Source: Eunapius fragilis
Taxonomy: Eukaryota > Porifera > Demospongiae > Spongillida > Spongillidae
NCBI GenBank assembly: GCA_963681505.1
Contig: OY811979.1
Span: forward strand, 2,077,414-2,141,413
Direction: 5' to 3'
DNA: 64,000 nucleotides
The position numbers and the translations under genes are program-made. Shown one piece after another: positions 41,294 to 54,424 of the stretch; the stretch's first letter is position 1; the number at the start of each line of letters is the position of its first letter. A model generated the notes under the pieces. The model did not search any database. It saw only the letters and a list, made by a program, of their open reading frames with translations, and was not told the DNA's origin.

Positions 41294-43222
41294 GTGTCTA
41301 TTAGCAGCTAATAATAATACTGCAGCTGATCTTGTTGCAGAGGTCCTGGCTCTGTTAAATGCTGCACAGAATGATGCGGAAACCAATCATAACATCCCAT
41401 TACAGAGAAATGGGGCACCTGGACGACCAAAATATATAATTGATTCAGTTCAGCTAGAAAACATGCTGATGCTGCACTTCAAAGTTCCTCAAATAGCAAT
41501 GTTGTTTGGAGTGTCGGTACTCACAATTAGGAGAAGAATGAATGAGATCAGGCTCCATGTTTCTGACTTATACTCTCCAATATGTGATGATGAGTTAGAT
41601 GCTGTTGTCAGTGATATTATTCAGCGCTTTCCTAATTGTGGGTACCGATTGATGGAAGGTCATTTGAGAACCTTAAACATTCGCGTACAGCAACAAAGAA
41701 TAAGGGATTCTTTCCATCGGATTGCACATGAAAGCATTGCTGTACGATGGAACGAAACAATTGTTCGCCGTGCCTATTGTGTTAGTTCCCCACTGGCACT
41801 GTGGCATATTGATGGAAACCATAAACTAATAAGGTATGTTTATGTGTATTGGAGTATGTGCAACTCCAGTTTTGTGAGAATTGAACAGATTTCAGACAGC
41901 ATTGTTGGAACAATCCCTATTAATTTTCATTTTCTGTGCTGTTGTACAATTGGTGTATTTTACTAAATTTACTTCTAAACTTATAGTTCAGGGATTTATC
42001 ATCTGTTCTCTTACCCAGCTCCTTCTATACATCATTGTTTAACCAATTTTATAATTTTGCCATAAAGCATGTAAGTCACAAAAATGTCATTTTTATGTAA
42101 TTTAGGTTTATGAATAGAAATACAGCCTGAGTCACAGACTAGCACTATGCACAATCTCAACTTGACAAGCTTTAGGGTTATAAATTTTTTTTTTTACATG
42201 TGACTGAGGGATAATATTGCTTGGTTTTGGTGGTGATTTCCTTTGACACATGTATTTGACCTTTAATTAGAAGGAGGCTTGTCATACATGGGGGAATTGA
42301 TGGATACAGTCGGATTCCAGTATATCTTCATTGTAGTGATAACAATAAATCTCAGACTGTACTAAGCCTTTTTTTGCAAGCGGTTCAGCAGTATGGTTTA
42401 CCACTTCGCGTCAGATCTGATAAGGGTGGGGAAAATGTGAAAGTTTCGTGGTACATGCTAACCCATCCACAACGTGGGCCAAATCGAGGTTCAATGTTGG
42501 TTGGAAGAAGTGTACATAATCAGCGTATAGAGCGTCTATGGAGGGATGTCTATATTGGTGTAACCAAAATGTACAATGACCTTTTTCTCTACATGGAAGC
42601 TATCAATATTCTAGACCCTACTAGTGAAGCTCATCTCTTCTGTCTCCATTTTGTTTACCTACCACGAATCAATAATCACCTTCACCAGTGGAAAGGAGCC
42701 TGGATCCAACACCCCTTACGTACTGCTGGCAATTTAAGTCCATTGCAACTGTGGATGGAAGGGACGTATCAACAAGGGCAAGAACATAATTCTCATGTTG
42801 ATGAGGTAAGTTATATAATCACTTGTTATTCATGCATTATTTACCATCAACAGTTGTTTAAATGTTCACTTAGAAATTAACAATATATAGAATGTTTGTT
42901 AATTTTAGTATTGTTTAATAGCCATGTCTTATTAACAACCCTAGGTTAGGTTAATGTGAAGAAAAAATACTTTAGTACTGAATGTATGTACAGCATGATG
43001 CTTACAGTGCATGGCTTTTCAACACAGCGATTTGGAATTGATTATGGAGGACCCTTGCCTGAAGAAGATGACAGAGAAGATGCAATTGTGGTTCCTAGAG
43101 TTAATCATGGAATATCTAGTTCTGACTACTATGATCTATGTTTAGCAATAGATCCATTACAACACAGTACCAATTATGGCATTGACATCTATTTACGTGT
43201 ATTGGATTATGTACTCTCTTAG
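41294..43222 (+). CDS. IS3-like DDE transposase (three exons)
   Basis: Exons 41294-41833, 42271-42805 and 42950-43222, with matching phases (2, then 0) and good sites (TTTCACAG, ATAAG|GTATGT, TTAATTAG, GAG|GTAAGT, GGTTAG). The N part holds a helix-turn-helix ([20 protein letters not shown]) and an IS3-type pre-core segment ([20 protein letters not shown]). The catalytic core has WHIDGNHKL (first Asp), then [16 protein letters not shown] (second Asp) and [11 protein letters not shown] (Glu), followed by [21 protein letters not shown] and a C-terminal [14 protein letters not shown]. This core is widespread in metazoan transposon proteins annotated as integrase-core domains. The start codon exon is not found upstream of 41294. 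Active-site residues look intact. Confidence 0.85.
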
Positions 43223-43500
43223 GTATTACCAAAGTACTTTTGTATTCATGTTTGAATGTAATTTTATTGAAGCTTGATGGCATTCATACATGTGTGCACA
43301 TAAGCAGATGCAGGCACACACACACACACGCACGCACACACACAATTAAACACTTTCAGACATCTATAAAGGCTGTTGCAATTTTTCTCATAATACGCAA
43401 TTAACATTACATGTAGAGAGCGGAACAGGCACGCGTCATACCTCATGATGCAATCCGCCATAGAAATTTGCAATTACTCATCGTAGTAGTGGTTAAATCA
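43223..43500. other. 3' flank of the transposase gene
   Basis: Includes a short CA/CG dinucleotide run near 43315-43343; no gene. Confidence 0.5.
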
Positions 43501-44130
43501 TTAACAGGGACCTAAGGGGGCGCAGTATGTTAGATTTCATAAATGTTTGTTTCTAATTTTACATACAAGCGAGCTCTATTACGCTAATAATAACAACCAC
43601 ATTCTGTTGTCTCTTCACATTATTCTGATTTGAACCCTATTTTACGGCGTGGAAGGGGTGGGGAGGGGGGCGTAGAATGGCGCTATAGCTCGGGGGGGGG
43701 GGGGGTGTGAGAGAGCCTAGGCCTTCCCCCCCCCCCCCCCCCCCCAAGGGGCCGCCTATGCCCCTATGCTCGCTTCAAGTGAGCCTCCAAATGTACGTCA
43801 AAGAGATCTAATTAAGCGGCGATAGAAATAAAAATGTACGTAAACACAATTTTTATGTGACACATTTTTATCGTGACACAATTTTTAAGTGGCACAATTT
43901 TTTCGTGACACAATTTTTAAGTGACACAACTTTTAAGTGACACAATTTTTAAGTGACACAATTTTTAGGTGACACAAAATTGTGTCACGTCAAAAATGTG
44001 TCACATAAAAAAAGTGTATCGTTTGAAAAAAGTGTGCTATTTCAAAAATGTGTCACATAAAAAAAGTGTATCGTTTGAAAAAAGTGTGCTATTTCAAAAA
44101 TGTGAATTTTGGCACGGATTCCACACCATA
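43501..44130 (-). repeat. Right terminal inverted repeat
   Basis: Reverse complement of 37654-38351 with fewer 16-bp units, and with G and C runs at about 43693-43706 and 43727-43745. Confidence 0.9.
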
Positions 44131-44136
44131 TCCAAG

Positions 44137-44576
44137 AGCATCGAATATGATCTCTGATCTCACATAGCTGCAGAGCAACCCGTTTTGAGCACCTCCTTCT
44201 CTAAAATTCGGTACGTCTAGTCTGCTTGATTTATATGAGTTTAAAACAACCCTTAGTACCATACATCGTTTCTCGCAAGTAGCGTTCTCTGTAGAATAAA
44301 CAGGGGGGTGGGGGTGGCGAACACTCCTGACGTTATTGCAGGTGGTGATCACTACCTTTCATCTCTATGGACGTCGATACCGTATCAGTGATACTGTTTT
44401 TCATCATGGCAAAGATTGAAGGCCAACTTTGCTGTGATCAGCGGTACGGTTGAAGCACAGTTAACCTATAGAGCGTATGAAAGTAATGGTGCTCCATTTA
44501 TTACATTTGTTTTCATTACCATTACAACTATAACACATTTGAAAAACTGTATGACTTTCATGACTGTGGACATGGG
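44137..44576. other. Unique stretch between transposon and satellite
   Basis: No gene recognised; 44089-44352 on the minus strand is a short open frame without support. Confidence 0.4.
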
Positions 44577-47500
44577 CATTCTTTGGAATAGCTAGCTTCA
44601 AAGCAGCAAATGTTACATGTCCTGTGAGCTTCAAACTGAGCAGGTGTAACACACATACTAGCCTCTTGGGAGGTTTGTCACCTTCATGGGCGTGGCCTCA
44701 TCAGGTAAACCGATAAATTCTAATATTTAATACGTGTTGTGAGGTATTGACTTTTGCATTCTTTAGAGTAGCTGTGGTGTTACATGTCCTGAGAGCTTCA
44801 AACTGAGCAGGTGTAACACACATACTGGCCTCTTGGGATGTTTGTCACCTTCATGGGCGTGGCCTCATCAGGTAAACCGATAAATGCTAATACTTAATAC
44901 GTGTTGTGAGGTATTGACTTTTGCATTCTTTAGAGTAGCTGTGGTGTTACATGTCCTGTGAGCTTCAAACTGAGCAGATGTAACACACATGCTGGCCTCT
45001 TGGGAGGTTTGTCACCTTCATGGGCGTGGCCTCATCAGGTAAACCGATAAATGCTAGTATTTAATACGTGTTATGAGGTATTGACTTTTGCATTCTTTAG
45101 AGTAGCTGTGGTGTTACATGTCCTGAGAGCTTCAAACTGAGCAGGTGTAACACACATACTGGCCTCTTGGGAGGTTTGTCACCTTCATGGGCGTGGCCTC
45201 ATCAGGTAAACCGATAAATGCTAATATTTAATACGTGTTGTGAGGTATTGACTTTTGCATTCTTTAGAGTAGCTGTGGTGTTACATGTCCTGTGAGCTTC
45301 AAACTGAGCAGGTGTAACACACATACTGGCCTCTTGGGAGGTTTGTCACCTTCATGGGCGTGGCCTCATCAGGTAAACCGATAAATGCTAATATTTAATA
45401 CGTGTTGTGAGGTATTGACTTTTGCATTCTTTAGAGTAGCTGTGGTGTTACATGTCCTGAGAGCTTCAAACTGAGCAGGTGTAACACACATACTGGCCTC
45501 TTGGGAGGTTTGTCACCTTCATGGGCGTGGCCTCATCAGGTAAACCGATAAATGCTAATATTTAATACGTGTTGTGAGGTATTGACTTTTGCATTCTTTA
45601 GAGTAGCTTGGTGTTACATGTCCTGAGAGGTTCAAACTGAGCAGGTGTAACACACATACTGGCCTCTTGGGAGGTTTGTCACCTTCATGGGCGTGGCCTC
45701 ATCAGGTAAACCGATAAATGCTAATATTTAATACGTGTTGTGAGGTATTGACTTTTGCATTCTTTAGAGTAGCTGTGGTGTTACATGTCCTGAGAGCTTC
45801 AAACTGAGCAGGTGTAACACACATACTGGCCTCTTGGGAGGTTTGTCACCTTCATGGGCGTGGCCTCATCAGGTAAACCGATAAATGCTAATATTTAATA
45901 CGTGTTGTGAGGTATTGACTTTTGCATTCTTTAGAGTAGCTGTGGTGTTACATGTCCTGAGAGCTTCAAACTGAGCAGGTGTAACACACATACTGGCCTC
46001 TTGGGAGGTTTGTCACCTTCATGGGCGTGGCCTCATCAGGTAAACCGATAAATGCTAATATTTAATACGTGTTGTGAGGTATTGACTTTTGCATTCTTTA
46101 GAGTAGCTGTGGTGTTACATGTCCTGAGAGCTTCAAACTGAGCAGGTGTAACACACATACTGGCCTCTTGGGAGGTTTGTCACCTTCATGGGCGTGGCCT
46201 CATCAGGTAAACCGATAAATGCTAATATTTAATACGTGTTGTGAGGTATTGACTTTTGCATTCGTTAGAGTAGCTGTGGTGTTACATGTCCTGTGAGCTT
46301 CAAACTGAGCAGATGTAACACACATACTGGCCTCTTGGGAGGTTTGTCACCTTCATGGGCGTGGCCTCATCAGGTAAACCGATAAATGCTAATATTTAAT
46401 ACGTGTTGTGAGGTATTGACTTTTGCATTCTTTAGAGTAGCTGTGGTGTTACATGTCCTGAGAGCTTCAAACTGAGCAGATGTAACACACATACTGGCCT
46501 CTTGGGAGGTTTGTCACCTTCATGGGCGTGGCCTCATCAGGTAAACCGATAAATGCTACGTGTTGTGAGGTATTGACTTTTGCATTCTTTAGAGTAGCTG
46601 TGGTGTTACATGTCCTGAGAGCTTCAAACTGAGCAGATGTAACACACATACGAGCCTCTTGGGAGGTTTGTCACCTTCATGGGCGTGGCCTCATCAGGTA
46701 AACCGACAAAAATGCTAATATTTAATACGTGTTGTGAGGTATTGACTTTTGCATTCTTTAGAGTAGCTGTGGTGTTACATGTCCTGAGAGCTTCAAACTG
46801 AGCAGGTGTAACACACATACTGGCCTCTTGGGAGGTTTGTCACCTTCATGGGCGTGGCCTCATCAGGTAAACCGATAAATGCTAATATTTAATACGTGTT
46901 GTGAGGTATTGACTTTTGCATTCTTTAGAGTAGCTGTGGTGTTACATGTCCTGAGAGCTTCAAACTGAGCAGGTGTAACACACATACTGGCCTCTTGGGA
47001 GGTTTGTCACCTTCATGGGCGTGGCCTCATCAGGTAAACCGATAAATGCTAATATTTAATACGTGTTGTGAGGTATTGACTTTTGCATTCTTTAGAGTAG
47101 CTGTGGTGTTACATGTCCTGAGAGCTTCAAACTGAGCAGATGTAACACACATACTAGCCTCTTGGGAGGTTTGTCACCTTCATGGGCGTGGCCTCATCAG
47201 GTAAACCGATAAATGCTAACATTTAATACGTGTTGTGAGGTATTGACTTTTGCATTCTTTAGAGTAGCTGTGGTGTTACATGTCCTGAGAGCTTCAAACT
47301 GAGCAGGTGTAACACACATACTGGCCTCTTGGGAGGTTTGTCACCTTCATGGGCGTGGCCTCATCAGGTAAACCGATAAATGCTAATATTTAATACGTGT
47401 TGTGAGGTATTGACTTTTGCATTCTTTAGAGTAGCTGTGGTGTTACATGTCCTGAGAGCTTCAAACTGAGCAGGTGTAACACACATACTGGCCTCTTGGG

Positions 47501-48528
47501 AGGTTTGTCACCTTCATGGGCGTGGCCTCATCAGGTAAACCGATAAATGCTAATATTTAATACGTGTTGTGAGGTATTGACTTTTGCATTCTTTAGAGTA
47601 GCTGTGGTGTTACATGTCCTGAGAGCTTCAAACTGAGCAGGTGAAACACACATACTGGCCTCTTGGGAGGTTTGTCACCTTCATGGGCGTGGCCTCATCA
47701 GGTAAACTGATAAATGCTAATATTTAATACGTGTTGTGAGGTATTGACTTTTGCATTCGTTAGAGTAGCTGTGGTGTTACATGTCCTGTGAGCTTCAAAC
47801 TGAGCAGATGTAACACACATACTGGCCTCTTGGGAGGTTTGTCACCTTCATGGGCGTGGCCTCATCAGGTAAACCGATAAATGCTAATATTTAATACGTG
47901 TTGTGAGGTATTGACTTTTGCATTCTTTAGAGTAGCTGTGGTGTTACATGTCCTGAGAGCTTCAAACTGAGCAGATGTAACACACATACTGGCCTCTTGG
48001 GAGGTTTGTCACCTTCATGGGCGTGGCCTCATCAGGTAAACCGATAAATGCTACGTGTTGTGAGGTATTGACTTTTGCATTCTTTAGAGTAGTTGTGGTG
48101 TTACATGTCCTGAGAGCTTCAAACTGAGCAGATGTAACACACATACTGGCCTCTTGGGAGGTTTGTCACCTTCATGGGCGTGGCCTCATCAGGTAAACCG
48201 ATAAATGCTAATGTTTAATACGTGTTGTGAGGTATTGACTTTTGCATTCTTTAGAGTAGCTGTGGTGTTACATGTCCTGAGAGCTTCAAACTGAGCAGGT
48301 GTAACACACATACTGGCCTCTTGGGAGGTTTGTCACCTTCATGGGCGTGGCCTCATCAGGTAAACCGATAAATGCTAATCTTTAATACGTCTTGTGAGGT
48401 ATTGACTTTTGCATTCTTTAGAGTAGCTGTGGTGTTACATGTCCTGTGAGCTTCAAACTGAGCAGATGTAACACACATACTGGCCTCCAGGGAGGTGTGT
48501 GACCTTTACGGGCGTGGCCTCATCAGGT
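44577..48528. repeat. 167-bp satellite array
   Basis: About 23-24 head-to-tail units with a 167-bp period (CTTTAGAGTAGCTGTGGTGT at 44761, 44928, 45095 and so on). Units vary at a few sites (CTGAGAG/CTGTGAG, GCAGGTG/GCAGATG) and some lack about 9 bp before ACGTGTTGTG. A run of variants near 46261-46560 recurs about 1495 bp later at 47756-48060, indicating nine-unit higher-order duplication. The 60-64-codon minus-strand frames are repeat artefacts. Confidence 0.95.
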
Positions 48529-48954
48529 ATTAGTGATTGAGTGTACTTAATGATTAGATATATGGTCCATGTGTGCGTTATGAAGAGGTGTGTGTATACA
48601 TGTACATGTACGTGTCTATTCACCCATGTACACTTACTCTCGCACATGCATTCCGGATCTTATTTCTGCAGGCGGCCAAACTGTTGTCCTCAGCAGCAAG
48701 CTCTACTTAGGGCCTTAAAGAGTTAAAGGACATTTACTGATGCTTTTCTTTGTACATGTAACATGTTGCTTTTAAATGGTGAGGATCATGACTCATTGAT
48801 TTGGAACTTGCCTGCCAGGGTGATTTGATGACCAGTTTTAACACGAGTGATTCTCCCAAGTGGGTATGAAGTGCTATTTGATCGAACATATACATCATGA
48901 CGGCACGAGTGAACTTTGCTCTCCAGTGCACGTACAGATAGGATCATAGTTCAT
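48529..48954. other. Intergenic, no gene recognised
   Basis: Short open frames on both strands without splice or domain support. Confidence 0.4.
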
Positions 48955-49440
48955 GCATGTTCTGGTGCCAGCTAACAAAGAAAAGGAAGGGGGCTCTGGT
49001 TCCCAGGAATAAGGGCTGTACCAAACATGTTGCAGTGCCTATTGTATGTGGTAAGTATGAAGAAACACAGGGGCAACAGTTTTATATGACTTCCTACTTG
49101 AGTCATATATATCATAGCTCTCTCAAAAGTAAAGGGGGCTCAGGTTAAGAAGACATGAACATCCCAACCAATCATGTTTCAATGGCTATATCATGTAATA
49201 GGTATGTATAAACATAAGGGCAACAGTTCTGAATGGCTTTCTACATGGGTGACGATAATCACAGCTCTCTCAAAAGTAAAGGGGGCTCGGGTGCCCAGGA
49301 GTAAGACCTGAATGCCTGATTAACATCCCAACCAAGCATGTTTCAATGCCTATACCATGTGATATGCATGCATAAACATAGGGGCAACAGTTCTGAATGA
49401 CTTTCTACTTGGGTGACGATTATCACAGCTCTCTCGCATG
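48955..49440. repeat. Diverged tandem repeat, three units of about 150 bp
   Basis: Units share AAAGGGGGCTC, 'accaancatgtttcaatg', 'aggggcaacagttctgaatg' and 'atcacagctctctc', starting near 48980, 49128 and 49275. Confidence 0.8.
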
Positions 49441-51342
49441 GCACATCGGATTGAATCATATAAGATCAAGAACACGCGTGCATTCAATTCTTTTCAATTT
49501 TGCATGTAACGAATTTGGAATTAATGCCGGCAAAGTTACAGCAACACCTCAAGGTTTGCATCCTATATGATGTAGTTGTAGGATTCATGAAAGTAGTAAT
49601 AATATGCAATGCATGCACATTAATGTTTGTTCCAGTTATTATTACCTATTCTATTAGCGGGTCGATCATGTACAAGCTTAGTACAGGTGCATACAACATA
49701 CATGTACTTGCGTTGGCTCACAAACATTGGACGGTGCATGGAAAGCATTTTGAGGAGTGATCTGACGGAACTAATATACATGTAGACGGCGAGAGAAGTA
49801 TTTGTTATTATGCCACGCCCCCACCTTGTACCATAGGAAAGCTGAGCTGCTCAATGACGTTACGTGACACTGGAATACACTTCACAGTGTCGACAGGCTA
49901 CCGAGCGTCTTACCATTCAAAACACAAATAACACGATGCATGCTAATCATACTGCTTCTTGTACACAATAGCTAAGCAAACCCAGAATGTTTAGGTACGC
50001 GTTTCCTCAGAAGAGGTTCCAGGTGGATTACTGTGAATATTAGTGCTTATCACATGCCCCAGCTGAAACGTACGTGATATACCTGGTGAAGTTTGAAAAG
50101 ACATATGTCATAATGTAGACTACGTTTATTAACTTATTAAATTAATTGCAAGTATTAATTTGGCGCCAAGTATTACCACGCGGAGCATATTAGTAAAATG
50201 GTGATCGAGGTTGTAGGGATATCAGGCAGCCACACCAGAAAGAACTGGATGACGGAAGTCAGGTTAGTCCAAAAGTACATCATAGTTCGTAAATTTTGTT
50301 ATGATTTTGACTATGCCAAGACTTTTTGACGATGCCTCGCCTTGCAAACTGCCAGGACAGCGCAGTGTTCGTGAACTTGGATTCCAGGTATGTTCACCGG
50401 CCATGGAATAGCTGCATCCGCAAGTCGTCGCTGATATACTAAGACACATCGATGAAGCTGGATTGCATCGCATGCAGATAGCGGAAGCCCCCATTGAAAT
50501 ATAGGTCAGAATTGTAGAAGTCAGAAAGGTTTAGGAAGATCATCAGCACTTCAGTTCGGCGTGATGAAGGGTAAGAGATTTTTGCGCTTTTTTCTTACGC
50601 AATCACGACTTTGTATAGCAGAGTTCGATGAAGACCTTCACGCTATTGCCGCCACATAAAGGTAGAGTCTTCATAATGCTATCTTCAGCCATATTTTTAC
50701 TAGGTACAAGCGAACTAAGAGTAATTGAAGGCTATTCAACTCAACAGCGTAAGTCCTATCTATGTCGCGTGATGCTCTTTTCCTACTGTAGCTTTTGCTA
50801 AAAGGTGTCGTATGCTGACAGAAGAAGACAGGCAAGGTGGCGGTTAAGCCTTCGAAGAGGACAGCGGTGGTCCATCGACGTCATAGCGCTCTGATAGGCT
50901 AAGTGAATCGATTGACGCTCTGGATGCTCGAAGTAACTTGAAGCACCACCCCTACAACAGCGATGTGAAGAACCGCTACTCCACTCTTCCACTTCTCCAA
51001 CTATTCATGCCTGGATGGTTTGAGAGACTTGGACGTTTTTAAAACGCATTGTATATGTTTTGGCTATTGCGGTTTTTATTTATTGATTGAAATTATATAA
51101 AGCTATATTAATATGATCATACATACACAAATGGATACAAGCTAGTATACAATGAACAAATTCGGAAGACGTATCCAACTGATGTAACGGAGCAAAGTAT
51201 GCGGTAGAAGTACACAATTGGTGTGCGGAAGGCGCAAATTAAAACCCATCATCAGCGCACGTGATAATTTGAGAATACGCAAAATATACGACATGAGATT
51301 CTGGTTCTATCCGCAAAATATACCAAAAATATACCAAAATAT
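49441..51342. other. Intergenic with decayed exon-like pieces
   Basis: At 50325-50390 a splice-bounded stretch reads FDDASPCKLPGQRSVRELGF before GTATGT, followed by another piece (VVADILRHIDEAGLHRMQIA, about 50418-50480) and stops. A Ser/Arg-rich piece on the minus strand lies at 50798-50992. I cannot assign a family and see no intact gene. Confidence 0.35.
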
Positions 51343-53777
51343 ATGTCTCTTTGACTATGCAAATAAACTGAAAACATCAAAAATATGCACTAGTAGTCGC
51401 TGTCTGGATATATAATACTATGATATACTATAATAAAACATATCACAAATCGTTTGTCAACATCTGCAATGACAGTCTCTTGCTTCTGCAGTTCCGCAAC
51501 TCACTTGTGTGTCTTTCACTGATGCGTGTGTATCTTTAGTGATATCCTTATATAATAGAAGATATTACATAATTGTTGCAGCAAAAAAAGTTTCAATACA
51601 TTCACGCAGGATACTACATGTACTTGCTGATTACAAAGCCTCGGTTTATTATATTGAATACCTCATTCCATTCTGCTAGAATAAATCCTTTGCACCACAT
51701 GGCTGATGCTTAATAACCAATTAATAACAAGAATTTAGCAAAATATATTTTAAAACATTCCGCCTTTAAATAATACTTGTAATAACTATGTTTTCACTTC
51801 AATTTAACAACACCTAACACCTATCAATTATTGTCTTCTCCCTATATTGTCATCCTAGGGGTTCCTAGCTCAAATTTCTTGTTAGGTACATAGATCAGAC
51901 CTACTATTCATGGTGTTGGCCAATTCCTTATAACAGCTATGTGTTAAAATTAGCGCCACTGATAATAGGCATATTCCACTCTTGTAGATTGAATTGGAGA
52001 CGAGTTATACATCAAGCCACTAAATGATCTGTGAATGTGAAATTGTGTTGAATAGCTTTTTAACGTTTAAGATTCAATGACCTTTTTTAAGGATGCTGGT
52101 CTTAATGTAATAAATGTACAGTTCTTACACATACTGGTATGAATTTACAGTTCTTAACAGGGACACAAGACATATTACTATCTGCAGTTGGAATTCAGAA
52201 CTGAAGGCAAGTATATCATTAGCAAAAGTAGTTACATGTCCTTACTTTGCAAGTTGGCATCGATAGTGTTACCATACAGGACCCCATAGACACTGATCCT
52301 CTTAAAAACAAAAGTAAGGCAGGTTTTATAAAAAATATATGCTTCTGTTGATTTCATAAGCGCCATCATTTTCATCCTTAACTACGCACATTTTTATGCA
52401 ATTTAGAGAATGTATCATGACTTCTTCATATGTGCATACAATAAAGAAATTGCATACAGATATGCACAGTGAGATTAAATACTGTGTCTTACCTGAATTG
52501 TAAGGTTCTCATACACCTATGTGTATATAAGAAGCAAAACCAATATATATGAACTTCTTGATCAATATTTTATGTTTATTTTACACATGTTTATGTGTGC
52601 ATTTTATTATTGTACATACATGTAATGACATCAACACACAGACATACAACAAATCAATAAGTATTGAACAATTCAACACACTTTATATGATAGTCTCCTT
52701 TTTTATTTATTTATTACTAAAAGATTAAGATTATACTACTTTTATGCACATAACACATTATTGCTTGGAGGCTACTAATTATAATATTTTCAGGGTGTAA
52801 TTAAACATTTATACAACTTGATTACATAACACACTCTAATAAATACTTATGATTTATATTCACAAATCAGTTTGCTGCCTCAAGAGGGAGCCGCATGAGG
52901 AAAGCCCATGCTCAGGTTGAGGCTACCGTATAGTCTGGCAACCACCTTTGTTCGTTGCATCTGGTGGCAAGGCAAGAGGTTAGTGACAGGGTCATAACCA
53001 ACCAAATCAAACCAAATCGAAGGTGGTTGCAGGACTATATGGTCACCTCAACTTGACCTGGTGCACATTGCAATTCAAGGGCTCTCCTCATGAGGCTTTC
53101 TCTTGAGGCATACATTGTACTGTAAGGTTCATTTCTTATTATGAATGAAAAATGAATACACCATTATATCAATTGTAGTAATGCAGAAACTTTATGATTA
53201 CTTACTTAGCACTAATTGAAAAGAATTGGCAGTTTGTGTGCATGTGTTTGTATGTGCATGTCTCTGTGTGTGCATGTGCATGAGTAAGGATTTTAACTTA
53301 CATTTTCTTCCCCGTCGAGGTCTAGAGCCTTGTGATAAATGAATAAATTAATAATATGATTGTCTAGTAAGCACAGATTACGTTATAAACAGGTTCTATG
53401 CACACTCTAATATACGGGTCAATGCAGTGAAAGGAACCTATATTCATTCCATAAAGGCCTTCAAAGTGGATGTGTGCAATTAAAATGTACACTTTGCAGT
53501 GGCAATGTAGTGTAAACTATGTAGTGCTTATTAATAAACTTGCACCTACCTGCTGTTTGTCATTTTGAGTCTTGTGATAATAGTCACATATATTCAATTA
53601 ATAGATGCACATAATATAATGTTTATCACCAAATCACAGGTTATATTAAATTCAAATGCACACTTGGTGAGTTTGATGCATTCAACGTGACCATTTATAT
53701 CATAACAACACTACATGTCAGCATGCATAAAGGTCACTGTGTAATGTCACCTTAACTTATGAAGCCCTTTTAAATAA

Positions 53778-54424
53778 ATAACAAAGTGGTGGCTGGGGCT
53801 AAACACCTCACCTGGCTCACCTCCCTGTGCATTGTGTCCAGAACATCCCTTGGATCCCCTAGGTCACCATGCAATAACATGTAAGAGAGGTGGTGATGCT
53901 GTATCCAGGCACAACAAGCTCATGGATGTAGTGCTTCAAACCTGCCATCATGCCTGCATCAGCACCAAGGCAGAGGCCGGTAGTGGACTAGGACATGAGC
54001 ATCGGAACACACGCCCTGCTGACATCCTAGCTTCCAATTGGCTCTGTGGCAAGCCTGCTGCCTTTGACCTTTCTGTGGTGTCTCCGCTTAACCCTACTCT
54101 TATCTCTGAAGCGGGTCGCACAGCAGGGTCAGCAGCGGTTGCTGCTGAGCTAAGGAAACACTCTGCCAATGAAGCCAAGTGTTCCGAGCTAGGGTGGACA
54201 TGTATTCCCCTTGTGGCCGAGTCATATGGAGCCTGGGGCAACGAAGCGATGCAAGCTTTTTCACGGCTTGCATCATACCTTGCCACAAGGACCAACTCCC
54301 CCAAGTCCAAGGCTTGTATGGCCACCTTAATTTGACTCTTGTGCAAGCCAATGCCCGAGCCCTCCTCTTACGATGTGGCTGTTCCCTTCAGGAGCGGGAT
54401 AGTTCCTCATTGTCACTTTCATAG
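53778..54424 (+). pseudogene. Retrotransposon C-terminal fragment, R copy
   Basis: Same CCHH-like and RPADI-containing fragment as at 30365-31011, in mirror orientation, with the same frame break before the NLTLVQANARALLLR segment. The break therefore predates the inverted duplication. Confidence 0.7.

Larger units (their letters stand above)
37654..44130 (+). mobile_element. IS3-like (IS3EU-type) DNA transposon, 6.5 kb
   Basis: Both ends read TATGGTGTGGAATCCGTGCC outwards-in, and the 6-bp target duplication TCCAAG flanks them exactly (37648-37653, 44131-44136). Terminal inverted repeats are about 698 bp (to 38351) and 630 bp (from 43501). Each contains a 16-bp tandem repeat (GTGTCACTTAAAAATT), a duplicated ACACTTTTTTCAAACGATAC segment and long poly-G tracts. 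Between them lie a three-exon DDE transposase with IS3-like features, a second plus-strand gene, and coding-like exons on the minus strand. From memory, the eukaryotic IS3EU superfamily has 6-bp duplications and TAY-type termini, which fits. Confidence 0.88.

Noticed and set aside
37588-44157. Lys/Val/Ser-rich frames in the inverted termini of the IS3-like element
   Set aside because: They come from repeated segments present in both termini, one extending past the transposon end.
46467-48144. 60-64-codon minus-strand frames in the 167-bp array
   Set aside because: Same peptide recurring with each satellite unit; no splice or domain support.
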